Below, piece after piece: positions 24,403-35,270 of a stretch of DNA of 64,000 bases. The notes below the pieces were generated by a model. It saw only the letters and a program-made list of their open reading frames with translations. It was not told where the DNA came from and did not search any database. Source of the DNA: Holothuria scabra. Its lineage: Eukaryota > Echinodermata > Holothuroidea > Aspidochirotida > Holothuriidae. Every line of letters starts with the position of its first letter. Position 1 is the first letter of the stretch. The position numbers and the translations under genes were made by a program. Location: assembly GCA_037179385.1 (NCBI GenBank), contig CM074188.1, positions 26,739,318-26,803,317 on the forward strand, read 5' to 3'.

Positions 24403-24621
24403 GGCCATTTCAGTCATGCTTATCTCATCTTGGATTCCCAGTTGGTAACTATAGTGTAGCCGGTAAATATGAGGGTGAATATTTTATTGGCTGTTTCCTT
24501 GATGCAGTATTTAGTAATGATACTGGAAACAGAGGTTGTGGAAGCATTGGTCTCTTTGTCCATGAGTGTAACATGGCTGGTCATCAAGTAGGTGAATGGA
24601 GAAGTCATGCCAAGTGTGAAC
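24403..24621 (+). CDS. Exon 5: C8 domain
   Basis: A 219-bp exon (phase 1 to 1) has acceptor TTTGTCCTGCAG and donor GTAAGT. It encodes PFQSCLSHLGFPVGNY, then GCFLDAVF, GCGSIGLFVHEC and WRSHAKCE. This is the cysteine framework of the C8 domain that follows VWD in FCGBP, zonadhesin and mucins. The C-x-x-D-x-C step has Val in place of the second cysteine. Together with the cysteines missing from VWD, this marks a divergent assembly. Confidence 0.92.
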
Positions 24622-25652
24622 GTAAGTTTGGAAGTTTTATGAGTGTTGACTCTACTTTTTTTTTTTTTTTTTGCAGGCATGGTAGATCATTTATGGCATG
24701 TGGAGGGAAATGCCCCTCTTTCATTTTTTGGGGCTGGGGGAAGGTTACAGGATATTTCATAGGCCTATGTGACTCGACTTCAACCATGTACTTGTCGTGT
24801 ATGAAGAGAAACAGTACAGGAGAGGAATGTTTTTTTGATGGTGTGACCTGTGAAATATGATACATGACACACCTTAGTGGCAACAATGTTGCAGTCTCAT
24901 ATATAAGAAATTCTTTCTGTATTTTATGTCTTAAACAAGACTTATTGTTATCTTTGTTGTTGTTGGTTACTGCCCCTGCATCCATGGTAATACTAGCTGT
25001 TGTTGTTTTATTGATATTTTGCGCTGTAGCTTGTAAATTACATTACTTATTGTAGGACCAATGACAAATAAAAATATACTAAGTCCCAGAAGATGTACAC
25101 CACCTCATACCACTATACACCAGTTGATTGCCTGGTCAGTGGGAATCTAAGAAGGTGCATCCGCTGGTAAAAAAGCTGAATCAGTTTCATGCTGTTTCGA
25201 TTGCGGTAAAAAAGTTGATTTTCTAAACTCAGTAATCTATTGTTCAACTGAGGTATATCAAGTTTCCAAACCTACTGCTGGAGGTCTATTATTACCACTT
25301 CACCGAGCTCCTAGTCCACTTATGTTGCAAAAAATTTCATAGTTCTTTGGGCAGGATTGTAATCAAAACCCCCTCTATGTGCTCTGCATACTGTGGCTAG
25401 GGTTTCTTGACTTGGATTAAATGTCTTTGCATGGAGTATTAATGTCTGTCAATCATCAAATTGTGTAATCGGGCAAGGAAGGAAATCGATTGCCATTTTT
25501 TACCGCAACCATTACATCATGTTGCCTTTTAGCTACAGACCAGATAGTCCCTGGTTGTTTGTTACATTGAATAAAGAAAACCAGAGAAGATGAAGTCATA
25601 ATTAAACTTCTTTCAAGTGAACAAAGTCTGTTTTCTCTCTTTATTTTAACAG
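24622..25652. other. Intron 5, no gene seen
   Basis: It contains a T-run ending in TTTGCAGG (24655-24678), which looks like a strong acceptor but opens a frame with no domain motif and a stop at 24858-24860. The rest is AT-rich non-coding sequence. Confidence 0.65.
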
Positions 25653-25867
25653 CACTCAGTTGCCCGAGTGAGTCTCAGTACTATGTTAGTAGACAAGAGC
25701 CTTGTCCACAAACGTGTGTCTCGAAAGAAGACTTCAGTGAACCATTTTGCAACTCTGATAAAGAACGTGTTGAGGGTTGTTTCTGTAATGATGGTTTGAG
25801 AATGGAGGGCAATGAATGTGTGCCAAGTTCCTTATGTGGCTGCTTCTATGATGGAAGCTACCACAGG
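25653..25867 (+). CDS. Exon 6: trypsin-inhibitor-like (TIL) cysteine-rich domain
   Basis: A 215-bp exon (phase 1 to 0) has acceptor TTTATTTTAACAG and donor GTAAGG. It encodes LSCPSESQYYVSRQEPCPQTC, then EGCFCNDGLRMEGNECVPSS and CGCFYDGSYHR. The ten-cysteine spacing and the CVPSSLCGC ending are typical of TIL domains after C8. This completes a VWD-C8-TIL unit. TIL modules in mucins are structural, and nothing here shows inhibitor activity. Confidence 0.93.
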
Positions 25868-25884
25868 GTAAGGCTAACATTTTT

Positions 25885-26335
25885 TATTCCTTGTCAAAAG
25901 CAGGGAAGGAATTTATGCAATGGTGATGTTGTGTGTATTTGTGTGGGTTTAGGCTTGGCTAAGCGATATGCACGAACAAACAGTGCTTTAGTGGGACACA
26001 GCCGCTCACAAGAGCTTGCTTCCATGTCATTCCTCACTCACGTGGAGCTCATAGCTGGCATGTGGAGCTCATAGCTGTCACTAGGATGAGGTCTGTCAGG
26101 TGGTGCCCCAAAGCCAGACCTCCCTCTTAGCATTTCATGATGCACATACCCTCATCCACTTTTGCTTGCAAACATGACATCTTAAGAATCTCAAGAAGGG
26201 TAAGTGTGACTACTCTGATACTTGGTTTGTGGGTTGGCCATATGCAGTAGATGATCCTTATTGTTTTTGGTGGAGGTCCTGGGTCATTTGGGGTCAGGAG
26301 AGGTCAAAAGGTCCAAACCTTGTAAGTATCATGAT
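25885..26335 (+). repeat. AGGTCA tandem-array element (copy 6, intron 6), truncated
   Basis: The head TTTTTATTCCTTGTCAAAAG and GGGAAGGAATTTATGC is a mutated hairpin. A module related to 13250-13515 follows (CAGTGCTTTAGTGGGACACA, CCGCTCACAAGAGC), then a little more than one monomer ending near GGTCAGGAGAGGTCAAAAGG. No tail was found. Confidence 0.75.
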
Positions 26336-27091
26336 CAGCTCAGGGTCTTGTCAGTGAGATTCTATGCAGAACTGACCTGGCAGAGTATAACTGTTTTTAG
26401 GGCTATTTGACCATTTTGGTCGATGACATGCAATGCAGTCCACATTCATATTCCAGCTAATTGCTATCTGCCCTCCCTTTAATTGTCCTCAGTTACCTTT
26501 TCCCTGATCTTGTGTAAAAGATTGTTAGGCAGAGTACAGTAGTCTGACTAACGAAAAGTAATTTGTGCTTTTAAATGGTGATCTGCCCCAAAAGGGTCTA
26601 CACAGTGTCAGACCTAGTGTGAATCACTGACAGCCTGAGCATGCAAGATTAAATTTGTAGTGTGAAATCATAAACTATGGCCTGATGTTGTACTGTTGCA
26701 AATGTGCACTGATGTTTGTAGTATTAAGTAAGAGTATGTTACCACTAGTGGTTGGCCGGGTCACTGTACAAACATGAGTTGGTACATAGTGAAATTGACA
26801 TGCAATTCCCATCTCAGTTCATCGCTATCCAGTATTTCATTCAAAAATTCAAAATTTATGGTGATGTTGGTTGGAGATAAAGGTAGAAGTGTATGTACAT
26901 GCAATGTTTTTCCTGTAGAAAAACATGTTACCACTTCACAGTGACTAATGAAAAATGCTGTTCTCGCCCAAAAAGCATTGCTCTCAGAACAGCTGAGTAG
27001 ATAGAAATTACAATCCTGAACTAAATTCATATTGGAAGGTATTATGTTAGAGAGGTACTGGATTTAAGTGGTAGCTATAATTTCTTTACAG
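26336..27091. other. Intron 6 remainder, nothing recognised
   Basis: About 750 bases of non-coding DNA before the exon 7 acceptor. The 89-codon antisense frame at 26761-27030 has no recognisable motif. Confidence 0.6.
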
Positions 27092-27269
27092 CGAGGAACA
27101 AATTTCACAACCAGCGGCTGTGGTGAAAGATGCACATGTAGTGATACTGGAGAAGTTTCTTGCCAGCCAATTACTTGCCATGAGCATTATTCTCTTTGTG
27201 ATGTAAAGGATGGCATCTTAGATTGCTACTGTCAAGATGGTTTCATTGGAAATGGATCTCATTGCAGAG
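27092..27269 (+). CDS. Exon 7: TILa/VWC-like segment plus EGF-like module
   Basis: A 178-bp exon (phase 0 to 1) has acceptor TTTCTTTACAG and donor GTAGGA. It encodes RGTNFTTSGCGERCTCSD, then EVSCQPITC and DCYCQDGFIGNGSHC. The first half resembles the short C-x-C region following TIL in zonadhesin-like proteins. The second half ends like an EGF-like domain (CYCQDGFIGNGSHC). The exon ends the VWD-C8-TIL block and starts the run of phase-1 modules. Confidence 0.9.
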
Positions 27270-27584
27270 GTAGGAATAGCTCATGTGGTTACACCTCTGT
27301 CTTCTGTGTCTTGTTTGTCTCACATCTCCATATTGGGAATGTATCCATGAAGGACAGTGCATGTTAAAGGATGAGGGCTTTTTCTAACCTAATTATGGTG
27401 ACAGTTTATGGCAGTATCTTTTCTAACCTGATCTGTCACCTGTCATTTCATTTGACTAAATTCCTACTTAATATGATGTTTATAATCTCGTTAGTCAAAA
27501 TTCTAAACATGTCAAAATTTTTAAGGTTTTTAGGGCTTTTTCTTGTTATCATTTCCTTATGTCATTTTTGGTTTCGATGAAAGA

Positions 27585-28830
27585 GAAACCTATGCAGTCA
27601 TGTATGTGTGTTTGTTACAATTGCTTGCTGACACGATATCTCAAAAAGGGAAACTCTGACAGTTGTCAAAGTTGGTACTTAGATGTCCCATTTTGAGAGA
27701 AAACACCATGCGGTTTTTGGATGAGGTCAAAGGTCATCTGGGGTCACCAGGGGTCAAAGTCAAAAAAATTTTTAATGTGATATCTCAAGGTTGAAAATGG
27801 ATAGGTTTCATATTTGGTATGTGGATGTCTTATGGTCAGAAGATGGTCCCTGTTGTTTTGGTGGAGGTCAAAGGTCATTGGGGTCACCATGGATTAAAGT
27901 CTGAAAATCTTCATAATGAGATACCTCAAGATAGGAAACTTCAATAGTGTTCTTATGGTATGTGGATGGGCTATGGTCAGAAGATAGACCCTATCTTTCT
28001 TAATGGAGGTCAAAGATCATCATGGGTCACCAGGGATCAAAGTCTGAAAATCATGTTAGCAGGATATCTCAAGATAGAAAGCATGGCTAGAGTTTGGTAT
28101 GTGCATGTGTAATGAATGGTCTGAAGATGGTCCCTATTGTTTTCAGTGGAGGTCAGAGGTCGTCTGGGTTCACCAGAGGTTAAAGTCTGAAACTCTTCTT
28201 TATGCCCTATCTCCAGTTAAAAATTACTTCGATAGGTTTCAAATGTGGAATGTGGATGCATTATGGTCAGAAAAATTGTTTTTTGGTGGAGGTCAAAGGT
28301 CATGGGGGGGCAGCAGGTGAAAGTCTGAAAATAAGGTTGATGCCATATCTCAAGGTAGAAAACTTGGATAAAGTTCATATGTGGTATGTGGATACGTTAT
28401 GGTCAGAAGATAAAACTTATCTTTTTTGGTGGATATCAAAGGTCATCTGGGATCACCAGGGTCAAAGTCTAAAAATCTTGTTAATGCGATATCTCCAGAT
28501 AGCAAACTTGGATAGATTTCATATTTGGGTATGTGGATGCATTATGGTCAGAAAATGGACTCTATTGTTTTTGGTGGAGGTCAAAGGTCATCTGGGGTCA
28601 CCAGGGGTCAAAGTCGTAAAATCTTGTTAATGCGATATCTCAAGGTAGGAAACTTGAATAGATTTCATATGTGGTATGTGGATGCATTACAGTCAATAAA
28701 TGGTCCCTATTGTTTTTGTCGGAGGTCAAAGGTCATCTGGGGTCACCAGGAGTCAAAGTCTGAAAACCTGGTTAACACGATATCTCAAGGTAGGAAGCTT
28801 GGATAGATTTCACTTTTGAATATTTTTCTT
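27585..28830 (+). repeat. AGGTCA tandem-array element (copy 7, intron 7)
   Basis: About nine regular monomers carry TATGTGGATGCATTATGGTC, GGAGGTCAAAGGTCATCTGG and GGTCACCAGGGGTCAAAGTC. AGGTCAAAGGTCA is exact near 27724, 27864, 28289, 28576 and 28722. The sub-family matches copies 3, 5 and 11. The regularity creates several overlapping spurious ORFs (for example 28202-28630). Confidence 0.85.
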
Positions 28831-29077
28831 AATTTTTTCTTTTTAAATATGATATTTCAAGATAGCTGTTTGTCCATTTGTCTGTCTGTTGTTTGTATGT
28901 CTAGCTATGTGTGGCTTTTATGAAGGTCAAAATGTCATCTGGATGACAAAATTATTTTTTGAACAAAGGTTGTATAACATTGGAATGAGAAGATAATGGT
29001 GCATGATGGCACTCTTTGAAACAGAACATTTATGTATCATCAAAACCTCAGTGCATTTTTGCATTCTGGTTCTTGTC

Positions 29078-29360
29078 ATGAATAGTGACCCGTTTTCCTA
29101 TTCTGAATATTGAACCTCGCTTCCCATTATGAATATAGAGCCTTTTCGTATTATGAATACTGAGCGTCTTTTTCCAGTATGAATCACAAACCTTACTTTT
29201 AATTATGAATAACAAGCCTTTTGCCTTGTATGAATATCAAACCTTTTTTCCTTTTGTGAATAACAAACCTTATGAATAATGAACACTTTCCTTGCACATG
29301 AACAGCAGCAAACCTTGAAAATAATAAACCTCCTGAAAAGCCCTATGAATAGCAAGTTGT
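29078..29360 (+). repeat. Degenerate minisatellite, about 31-33 bp unit, just upstream of exon 8
   Basis: Units of the form TATGAATANxxAGCCTTTTTCC recur with variation (TATGAATATAGAGCC, TATGAATACTGAGCG, TATGAATAACAAGCC, TATGAATATCAAACC). The array stops about 35 bp before exon 8, next to its acceptor. Confidence 0.8.
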
Positions 29361-29396
29361 CCCTGTGCTGAATCAACCTTTAATTTTTGTTTGCAG

Positions 29397-29531
29397 AACC
29401 TTGCTCTGTGCTTGAATTTGAATGTGGTCCACCAGAATACACATGCATTAATAGAAACAACAGTTTTTGTGACTTCTATTGTGACTGTGAGAGTGATTGT
29501 GAGGATGAAGCCGAAGTACGCTGTTGCAATA
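29397..29531 (+). CDS. Exon 8: divergent LDL-receptor class A module
   Basis: A 135-bp symmetric exon (phase 1 to 1) has acceptor TTTTTGTTTGCAG and donor GTAAGT. It encodes PCSVLEFECGPPEYTC, then FCDFYCDCESDCEDEAEVRC. The order F.C, C, CD..CDC..DCEDE..C fits LDLa, with extra cysteines. Acidic residues suggest a calcium site, but SDE is replaced by EDE. The assignment is weaker than for exon 9; a lineage-specific small Cys-rich module is the alternative. Confidence 0.8.
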
Positions 29532-30124
29532 GTAAGTAGATTATATGGGGTGGATCAGTCATCCTGGTCCCTTTGTTACCATTCCAAAGCTGGAGTAAAA
29601 GCAACAGCTGACCATAGTATGACCATATGTGAACACTACACTGCTGGATTAAAAACCAACATGCCGAATGGCAAATAATCCCACCTGCAGAATTCATGAA
29701 ATATACCTTTTGTGTTCACTCCAACACCTTGTTGCCATGGGTAGCAGAAGTGATGTGTTCGTGACTGACGTACCCCATATATGTTTAATATCTTTGATGG
29801 ATCAAGTGATATGGTATCATTCAGTTAGCGAAAATGTCAATGAGTGTCAATTTGAAGGCTTCATTAGTGAAACTTTCCAAGTTCATCTACAATTGGGGCT
29901 GTCATTATGTGGTGAAACCTAGCTTGTGTAATTGCAAAAATCTGCAATTGTTAAGCGATTAATTGCAATTGCCATAAATGTTTAAATTGCTCTAAACAGT
30001 ATCACTGAGTAACCAACATGTGCATTTGAATGCATCGATGCAGTCTCTTCCCCCACAAAGATGCTTTTCACCTTTTGTACTGAAAAGCTGTAGTATTTTT
30101 CATGCTTGTTAAAATAACTCTTGG
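29532..30124. other. Intron 8 first part, nothing recognised
   Basis: About 590 bases of non-coding DNA. The 95-codon frame that begins in exon 8's other frame (29391-29678) is a shadow of the exon and not a gene. Confidence 0.6.
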
Positions 30125-30560
30125 CCTGGTCGTACTGAAGACTTAAGAAATTGAACCTACTGCCTCTGTGCTTGGTGCTCAGCATAAGCAATGTAGTAGG
30201 GAAAACAAATCAGTGAGCCACAACTGGAAAGAAGCTGTGGTCAGCCTGACTTAAAGGGCAGGAGCAGTCATCCCAAATTGAAGTAGTGTAGTAGACTGTC
30301 CAGTTTTATGATTGGCTGTTGGGAGTCATGTGATCACATTTTTTCTCTTCAAATGTGAAATTTATTTGAAATAACTGTTTGGTTTACCTTGAATATGCAA
30401 TAGTAAAGTCATAAAATGTAATGAAAGATACTTTGAAGAGAAATAAAACAAAAATTGTGTTTTTTAGCTTTTTCTTCAAAATAAGTTTGGGGGGACTGCT
30501 CTTTACCTTTAAACCAATTGGTTATAAACTGGGCCGTAAAAGTCCATCTATCCTAACCTT
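30125..30560 (+). mobile_element. SINE copy split by a TTAA-flanked MITE
   Basis: On the + strand the body reads AATTGAACCTACTGCC, GTGCTTGGTGCTCAGC, CAGTGAGCCACAACTGG, GGTCAGCCTGAC. After the insertion it continues ACCAATTGG, AAACTGGGCCGTAAAAGTCC. This is the inverted order of the SINE at 15561-15800. Removing 30255-30508 with one TTAA restores the SINE body. The tRNA-like head is not clearly preserved at the left. Confidence 0.85.
30255..30508. mobile_element. TTAA-flanked MITE (254 bp) nested in a SINE
   Basis: TTAA at 30251-30254 and at 30509-30512 flank the element. The left end AGGGCAGGAGCAGTC is answered by the right end GGACTGCTCTTTACCT. A diverged, inverted relative is at 32688-32920, sharing for example AAATGTGAAATTTA and TTGGTTTACCTTGA. 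TTAA target duplication is typical of piggyBac-type elements. There is no ORF inside. Confidence 0.88.
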
Positions 30561-30659
30561 ATTAAAATAGTAGTCTATATGGGCATGGTTGCCTGTAACA
30601 TCTGAAAATAGTGTTCTTAAATGCATACATTTCTGTTTGTGTATAAAATTTATCCTCAG

Positions 30660-30806
30660 ATCCTTCCATCAAAGGTACAATTGACCATTGCCCATCTGAT
30701 AACCGCACACGTTGTAGAAATGGTAGATACATCCAGAATCACCTCTTTTGTGATGGAAAATGGGACTGTGAGGATGGCTCTGATGAGAAAGATGAACGTT
30801 GTATGG
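30660..30806 (+). CDS. Exon 9: LDL-receptor class A domain
   Basis: A 147-bp symmetric exon (phase 1 to 1) has acceptor TTTATCCTCAG and donor GTATGT. It encodes CPSDNRTRCRNGRYIQNHLF, then CDGKWDCEDGSDEKDERC. The CDGxxDCxDGSDE signature is the canonical calcium-cage motif of LDLa repeats. An NRT sequon is present. This is one of the most certain domain calls in the window. Confidence 0.95.
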
Positions 30807-30904
30807 GTATGTGATCCTTAGATATTGTATCATATTCTTTAGTAACATGTAAAAACCTAGAAAACAGGTTTATGCAAATAATGAAAGGGAATGTCTCAAA
30901 AACA

Positions 30905-31445
30905 CTGTAACTGTCTCAGTAAATAAAAGCTGCATTTTTCTCTATAAGGCTGCAGCTGTCTCAATAAAGCTGGCACCTGTCTTAACAAGGCATCTACTAC
31001 TGAGGGCTCAAAATGTCTTTACAGGCATACCTCATTCTACTTGAAATCCAGTGCTTTGCCCACTGGACCCCCACTGGGATGGTAAGACAGGCCCTGGACA
31101 CTAGCATGTAGAGTTTTGCAATAGCCTGCACATGAATGGTGATCCTCTTCTTCATTCTGGCAGGTTGAGAGCTCTGACAAAGTTGCAGCTCTCTCAATAA
31201 AATTACATCTGCCCCAACAAACTTGCAGTTGTCCCAGTAAGGCTGCAGCTGTCTCAATAAAGAGCTGCCCCTGTGTCAACAAGGCTGCAACTGTCTCAAT
31301 AACCTAAGGCTGCACCTGTCTCAACAGAGAGCTGCAGCTATCTTAGTAAGGTTGCAGCTGTCTCAATTAGGCTGAACTTAGTTCCATAACACAACTGCAG
31401 CTATCGTAGTAAGGCTGCAGCTGTCTCAGCAAAGCTGCATCAATT
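30905..31445 (+). repeat. CAGCTG-containing minisatellite, about 24-bp unit (intron 9)
   Basis: Units resembling AAGGCTGCAGCTGTCTCAAT recur many times with variants (GGCTGCACCTGTCTCAACA, GTTGCAGCTGTCTCAATTA). About 170 bp of unrelated sequence interrupts the array near 31000-31165. The array lies between exons 9 and 10, ending about 240 bp before exon 10. Many units hold the E-box palindrome CAGCTG. Confidence 0.85.
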
Positions 31446-31682
31446 TAAGCTGCATGGTTAAACCTAGCGATCAATATATTGCAACTGTAATGAGTGTAAA
31501 AGCAAAATCACAGCAGCAGATTTGATGGTATGGATGCTGTTCCCTGATTTGACATGGTTTGTTAGGACCAGATATTTGGTCATTTTTTGTAGGGTGAATT
31601 TTTTTAGAAGTGGGGTATGTTTAATTTGCTTGAATGCTGTAAGTAGAGAACTGTGTTATTCATTTTTTTCTTCCCTTACAAG

Positions 31683-31868
31683 ACTTTTGTGGTAGTGATC
31701 CTCTGATGAATCAGTCTCTAGAGCTTGTCACATCTTTACCAAGAATGGCTCTCTACCCTCCAGACTTTGTGGTCCCTTTAACCTGTGCCAAAAGCTTTAC
31801 TCTGGAGGGACAGGATTTTATTACCTGTGAGGATGGAGGTTGGAAAGATGAGTACCCTATTTGCCGAG
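31683..31868 (+). CDS. Exon 10: sushi/CCP domain
   Basis: A 186-bp symmetric exon (phase 1 to 1) has acceptor TTCTTCCCTTACAAG and donor GTAGGT. It encodes DFCGSDPLMNQSLELVTS, then PLTCAKSFTLEGQDFITC and GGWKDEYPICR. Four cysteines with the GxW..xxPxC ending fit a complement control protein (sushi) module in a single exon, as is usual for this family. Confidence 0.9.
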
Positions 31869-32440
31869 GTAGGTTTTTTCACAAATATAAAATCTTACTT
31901 TACCCTTACTTAGAAAAGTATTTGTTCCTCTGAATGCATCTCAAAAGATTGGATTTTTATCTCAAAGTACACAATTTATGCGATTATGTGTAGTAAGATG
32001 CAACTTTAATAACACACCAACTTGAATGTGTTGTCAAGTGTCAGCTTGATAGGAAGGTAATGTTTGACACCTTTCAAGTTCATTTATATACAGTGCTTGC
32101 CCCTCCCCTAAGAAGGCACTTACAATAGCCAAGGAATTCCTTGGGCATATTCTATAACTCCCAGCCCACAAGGGGTCATAGTTTATATTGTGTAATATGA
32201 TGTTGCCTGTCTCAATATGTCGGTTACTGCACATCAGCCTAAATAAGTGCACAATGCAGGACTGTGAGGATGTTTTTTTGGGGGGGGTTTAGTAAATGTA
32301 ACATATTTTAGATGTGATGAACTTGTTTCAGTAGAACTTAACAATGCCTTGAGGTCTGAGTGTTTTGGTAAAACTGTGTCAGAAGATAATATCTTGGGCA
32401 ATATGCCAATATATAGACGAATCCAATCAGCGCTTGTTTT
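31869..32440. other. Intron 10 first part, nothing recognised
   Basis: About 570 bases of non-coding DNA, including a short G-run (32278-32287). No domain-bearing frame. Confidence 0.6.
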
Positions 32441-32444
32441 TAGA

Positions 32445-32660
32445 GACTGTAGGCAGCCATTAGTGGGGTCCATCAGACTTAAATCGTCTTCATTTATTGT
32501 CTACATGAATAAAAAATCCTCATATTCAGTGAAATTGAGGGAATCAAGATACAATTTAGTGTACAACCATCCATAGTACAGATAATCAAGGAAATTGAAA
32601 GATTAAAAGGTGATAGACCCAGTTATGGCCGACTAAAATCAGACCATGCACTTGCTGTCC
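32445..32660 (+). repeat. Dispersed repeat, direct copy at 43439-43645
   Basis: GACTGTAGGCAGCCATTAGT, GGGGTCCATCAG, TTCATTTATT, TCTACATGAA, ATATTCAGTGAAATT and GTGTACAACCATCCAT occur in the same order in both copies. The identity is high over about 200 bp. No coding potential or ends were recognised. Confidence 0.8.
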
Positions 32661-32687
32661 AAATTTGTGTATAGTTCTTTTGCTTAA

Positions 32688-32920
32688 AGGGCAAAAACAG
32701 TTGACCAAACTTGTTTTGAAGCAGCAGCAGATTTTTTTTGCCTCTCCAAAGGTTCATTTATAATATTTTAGGACTGCAATAATCAAGGTAAACCAAGCAG
32801 TTACTCTTAGTAAATTTCACATTTGAGGAGCCAAAATATTGTCACATGACTTTCAAGAGCCAGATATGAAATTGGACAGTCGACTTCACTATTTCAAGTC
32901 AGGGAGACCGCTTTTGCCCT
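32688..32920. mobile_element. Relative of the TTAA MITE, inverted orientation
   Basis: A TTAA at 32684-32687 is followed by AGGGCAAAAACAG; the right end reads GACCGCTTTTGCCCT. The internal sequence is a diverged reverse complement of 30255-30508 (AAGGTAAACCAAGCAGTTAC, AAATTTCACATTTGAGGAG). The right TTAA is mutated (TTTG). Confidence 0.75.
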
Positions 32921-33382
32921 TTTGCTATATCAACCCCAGAAAAGAAGTTTTTATTGCATACCCTGTAAAATTGTTCAAATTTGTTCCATGTGGGAGCATA
33001 TGAAAATGGGAATTCATGAGTGAGACAGTTAGGCTCTAAAGGCCTTATCAGATGTATATTAAAGGCTTCATCCTCTCACCCCAAACAGTTCCAATTCTAC
33101 TAACCTACCTACCTTACCCCCTCCCACAACTGTCTGAAATTCTTCCTTATCCGGACACAATCACAGTTTATTGCTTTAGGGTAAGTATACAAGACCCCAA
33201 TATGTAATCAAAATGCCTCAGTACAGTAAATGCTGTGTTATATGAGCTCTGGTACTCTGTATTTTTAGTTTCAATGAAATTTGATACAATGCTTTGTTTT
33301 GCATATAACAATCCTGGAAGATATCCCTGTCAATCGCAATCGCTTATACTTCTAAATATGAACATACTGTAGACCCTATACG

Positions 33383-33699
33383 TTCACTTCTATGAGAAAA
33401 GTTTTTTTGATCTCTCCCTAACAAGAATATTTCCAGTTATTATCCATATATCGCTGATGATGCCATTTCCATTGGCTGCTCCTGATCCTCGTGAGTTTTC
33501 AGTCACATCCCTCCCCCTTTTGGACCACACTTTTGGACCACACTTATATGTTCACTTCTATGAGGAAAGTTTTTTTGATCTCTCCCTAACAAGAATATTT
33601 CCAGTTATTATCCATATATCGCTGATGATGCCATTTCCATTGGCTGCTCCTGATCCTCGTGAGTTTTCAGTCACATCCCTCCCCCTTTTGGACCACACT
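33383..33699 (+). repeat. Recent tandem duplication, 168-bp unit, 2 copies
   Basis: TTCACTTCTATGAG starts at 33383 and again at 33551. Both copies run to CCCTTTTGGACCACACT with only about one difference (GAGAAAAG against GAGGAAAG). The near identity implies a recent event or an assembly artefact. Confidence 0.9.
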
Positions 33700-35270
33700 C
33701 ACCTCAAGAAACTTACATCAGGGTTTGACTTACAGTCCTACTACTGCTTCCATGTGTGGGCCTAACCTTAGTACTGTGGCCTAACAGTTATTTCATACCC
33801 TGTGTACAATGAAGCTTCAAATGCATTACACGTTCTAGCTGCGATCGGTGAAAAATGAATATGATTATCAGCAAAATAGACATTTTCAAGCTCAGTTTTA
33901 TGCCTAATCTTATTAATGGATGTAGATGGAGTCTGCTCATGCAAAAATATGTGCTAAGATTTTGGCATCATACAAAATATTGCAAATTTGTAAATACAAA
34001 GGTGGGGCCACCTTTCAAAGCCTGGTTAAAAATCTGAGGTAATATATGTGAGTGACATCAATTATTTGAAAGTACGATGGTAAAATTGGCAGGCAAGCTA
34101 GCAACTTTCCAAAAAGGCAATTTAAAAATGGGCGCTGGCTGGTGATCGATGAGTGAGTGTTTCTTCCAGTAGTTGCAATTGGATATTTTAGTGCAAAGAA
34201 CGTGACAACATTCTGTTGTGGTCTTACTTATTAGGGGTGTTCCGGATACCCAGTCCGGCTGACCTATCGGGCTGGATAATGAAAAATGTTCCTGTTTCTG
34301 CCGGACTTTTTTAAACATCAGGCCGGAACCGGATTCTTTTGTGAGTCATTGGTAAATGGCATGATAATCATATTGATATAACATTCAAAATTAAAATAAT
34401 GAAATTAAACCTGTATTGTTGTCACGATTGAGTGAATGAGGAGGGGGATGCAATTGATTCACTTTTCAACAATGAGTCACTGAGGACATTCTGTCTGCTA
34501 GTTGAGTTGTGTCCTTACTGTGACTAGACTGTTCTCTAAGAACCCAATCAATATTTTATGGAGGGGACCTCCCACCTAGGTTTAAAACCTCCTCTGGTTT
34601 AAAATGCAAACTCTTTTTAAAAAACAAAGTTTTAAAGTGTGCATGACACGGCCAAAGTAAGTTTCTCAGTAAACGTTCTTTGGGTACACCTTGACATAAA
34701 GTGAATGTTTTCCCGACTTAATTTTGTCCATTAATACCGAAATACGACGTTGTCAATTCCCAATTACAGGCCAGACTCAGCCAGTTTGAAATACGAAAGC
34801 GAAAGCAAGACTCCTCCCCATACTGTATTTACATGCCTTGCTAAATAGTTTATGCACAACCAGCAACATGCAGTGTAGGCTACCTACATTAATTCTGAAG
34901 GAAATAAGGAGTGTTAATTAATGTGCCGTCTTGCCGTTTGTCCAACTTACTTTCTATGTAAAGGTGTAACACAACTATAGGGTCCATATGTTAACTTCGA
35001 TTGGTACTCTTTTATGCAGAAAGACCATGCTCACTGGCACCTAAATCTTAGTTCATGTCAGTGCAGTACTGTACGAAATTGCAGATACATAGCAATTTTT
35101 AGGGCTGCATTTATATTTTGACCACCTTAAAGTAGGCCGCGGGATTAGTTATAGGCTGGGTATAGGGTGATCCTTGAGAACATTGAAGTTGGGGGCGTAG
35201 GCTAGACCAAATTTGAAATTCATTGAAGATTGTCATCCCAGGCCCTCCTAGGCTTACCCTGCATGGATTT
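33700..35270. other. Intron 10 middle, nothing recognised
   Basis: About 1.6 kb of AT-rich non-coding sequence. The longest frame here is 86 codons on the - strand, with no motif. Confidence 0.6.

Noticed and set aside
24630..24860. T-run with CAGG acceptor and open frame after exon 5
   Set aside because: The exon 5 donor at 24622 is strong and joins in phase to the TIL exon. The downstream frame has no domain match and ends in a stop; the T-run is low complexity.
28099..28806. Overlapping 73-142 codon frames with MWYVDAL-like repeats
   Set aside because: They are translations of the AGGTCA array monomers, which lack stops in one frame; no relation to the gene.
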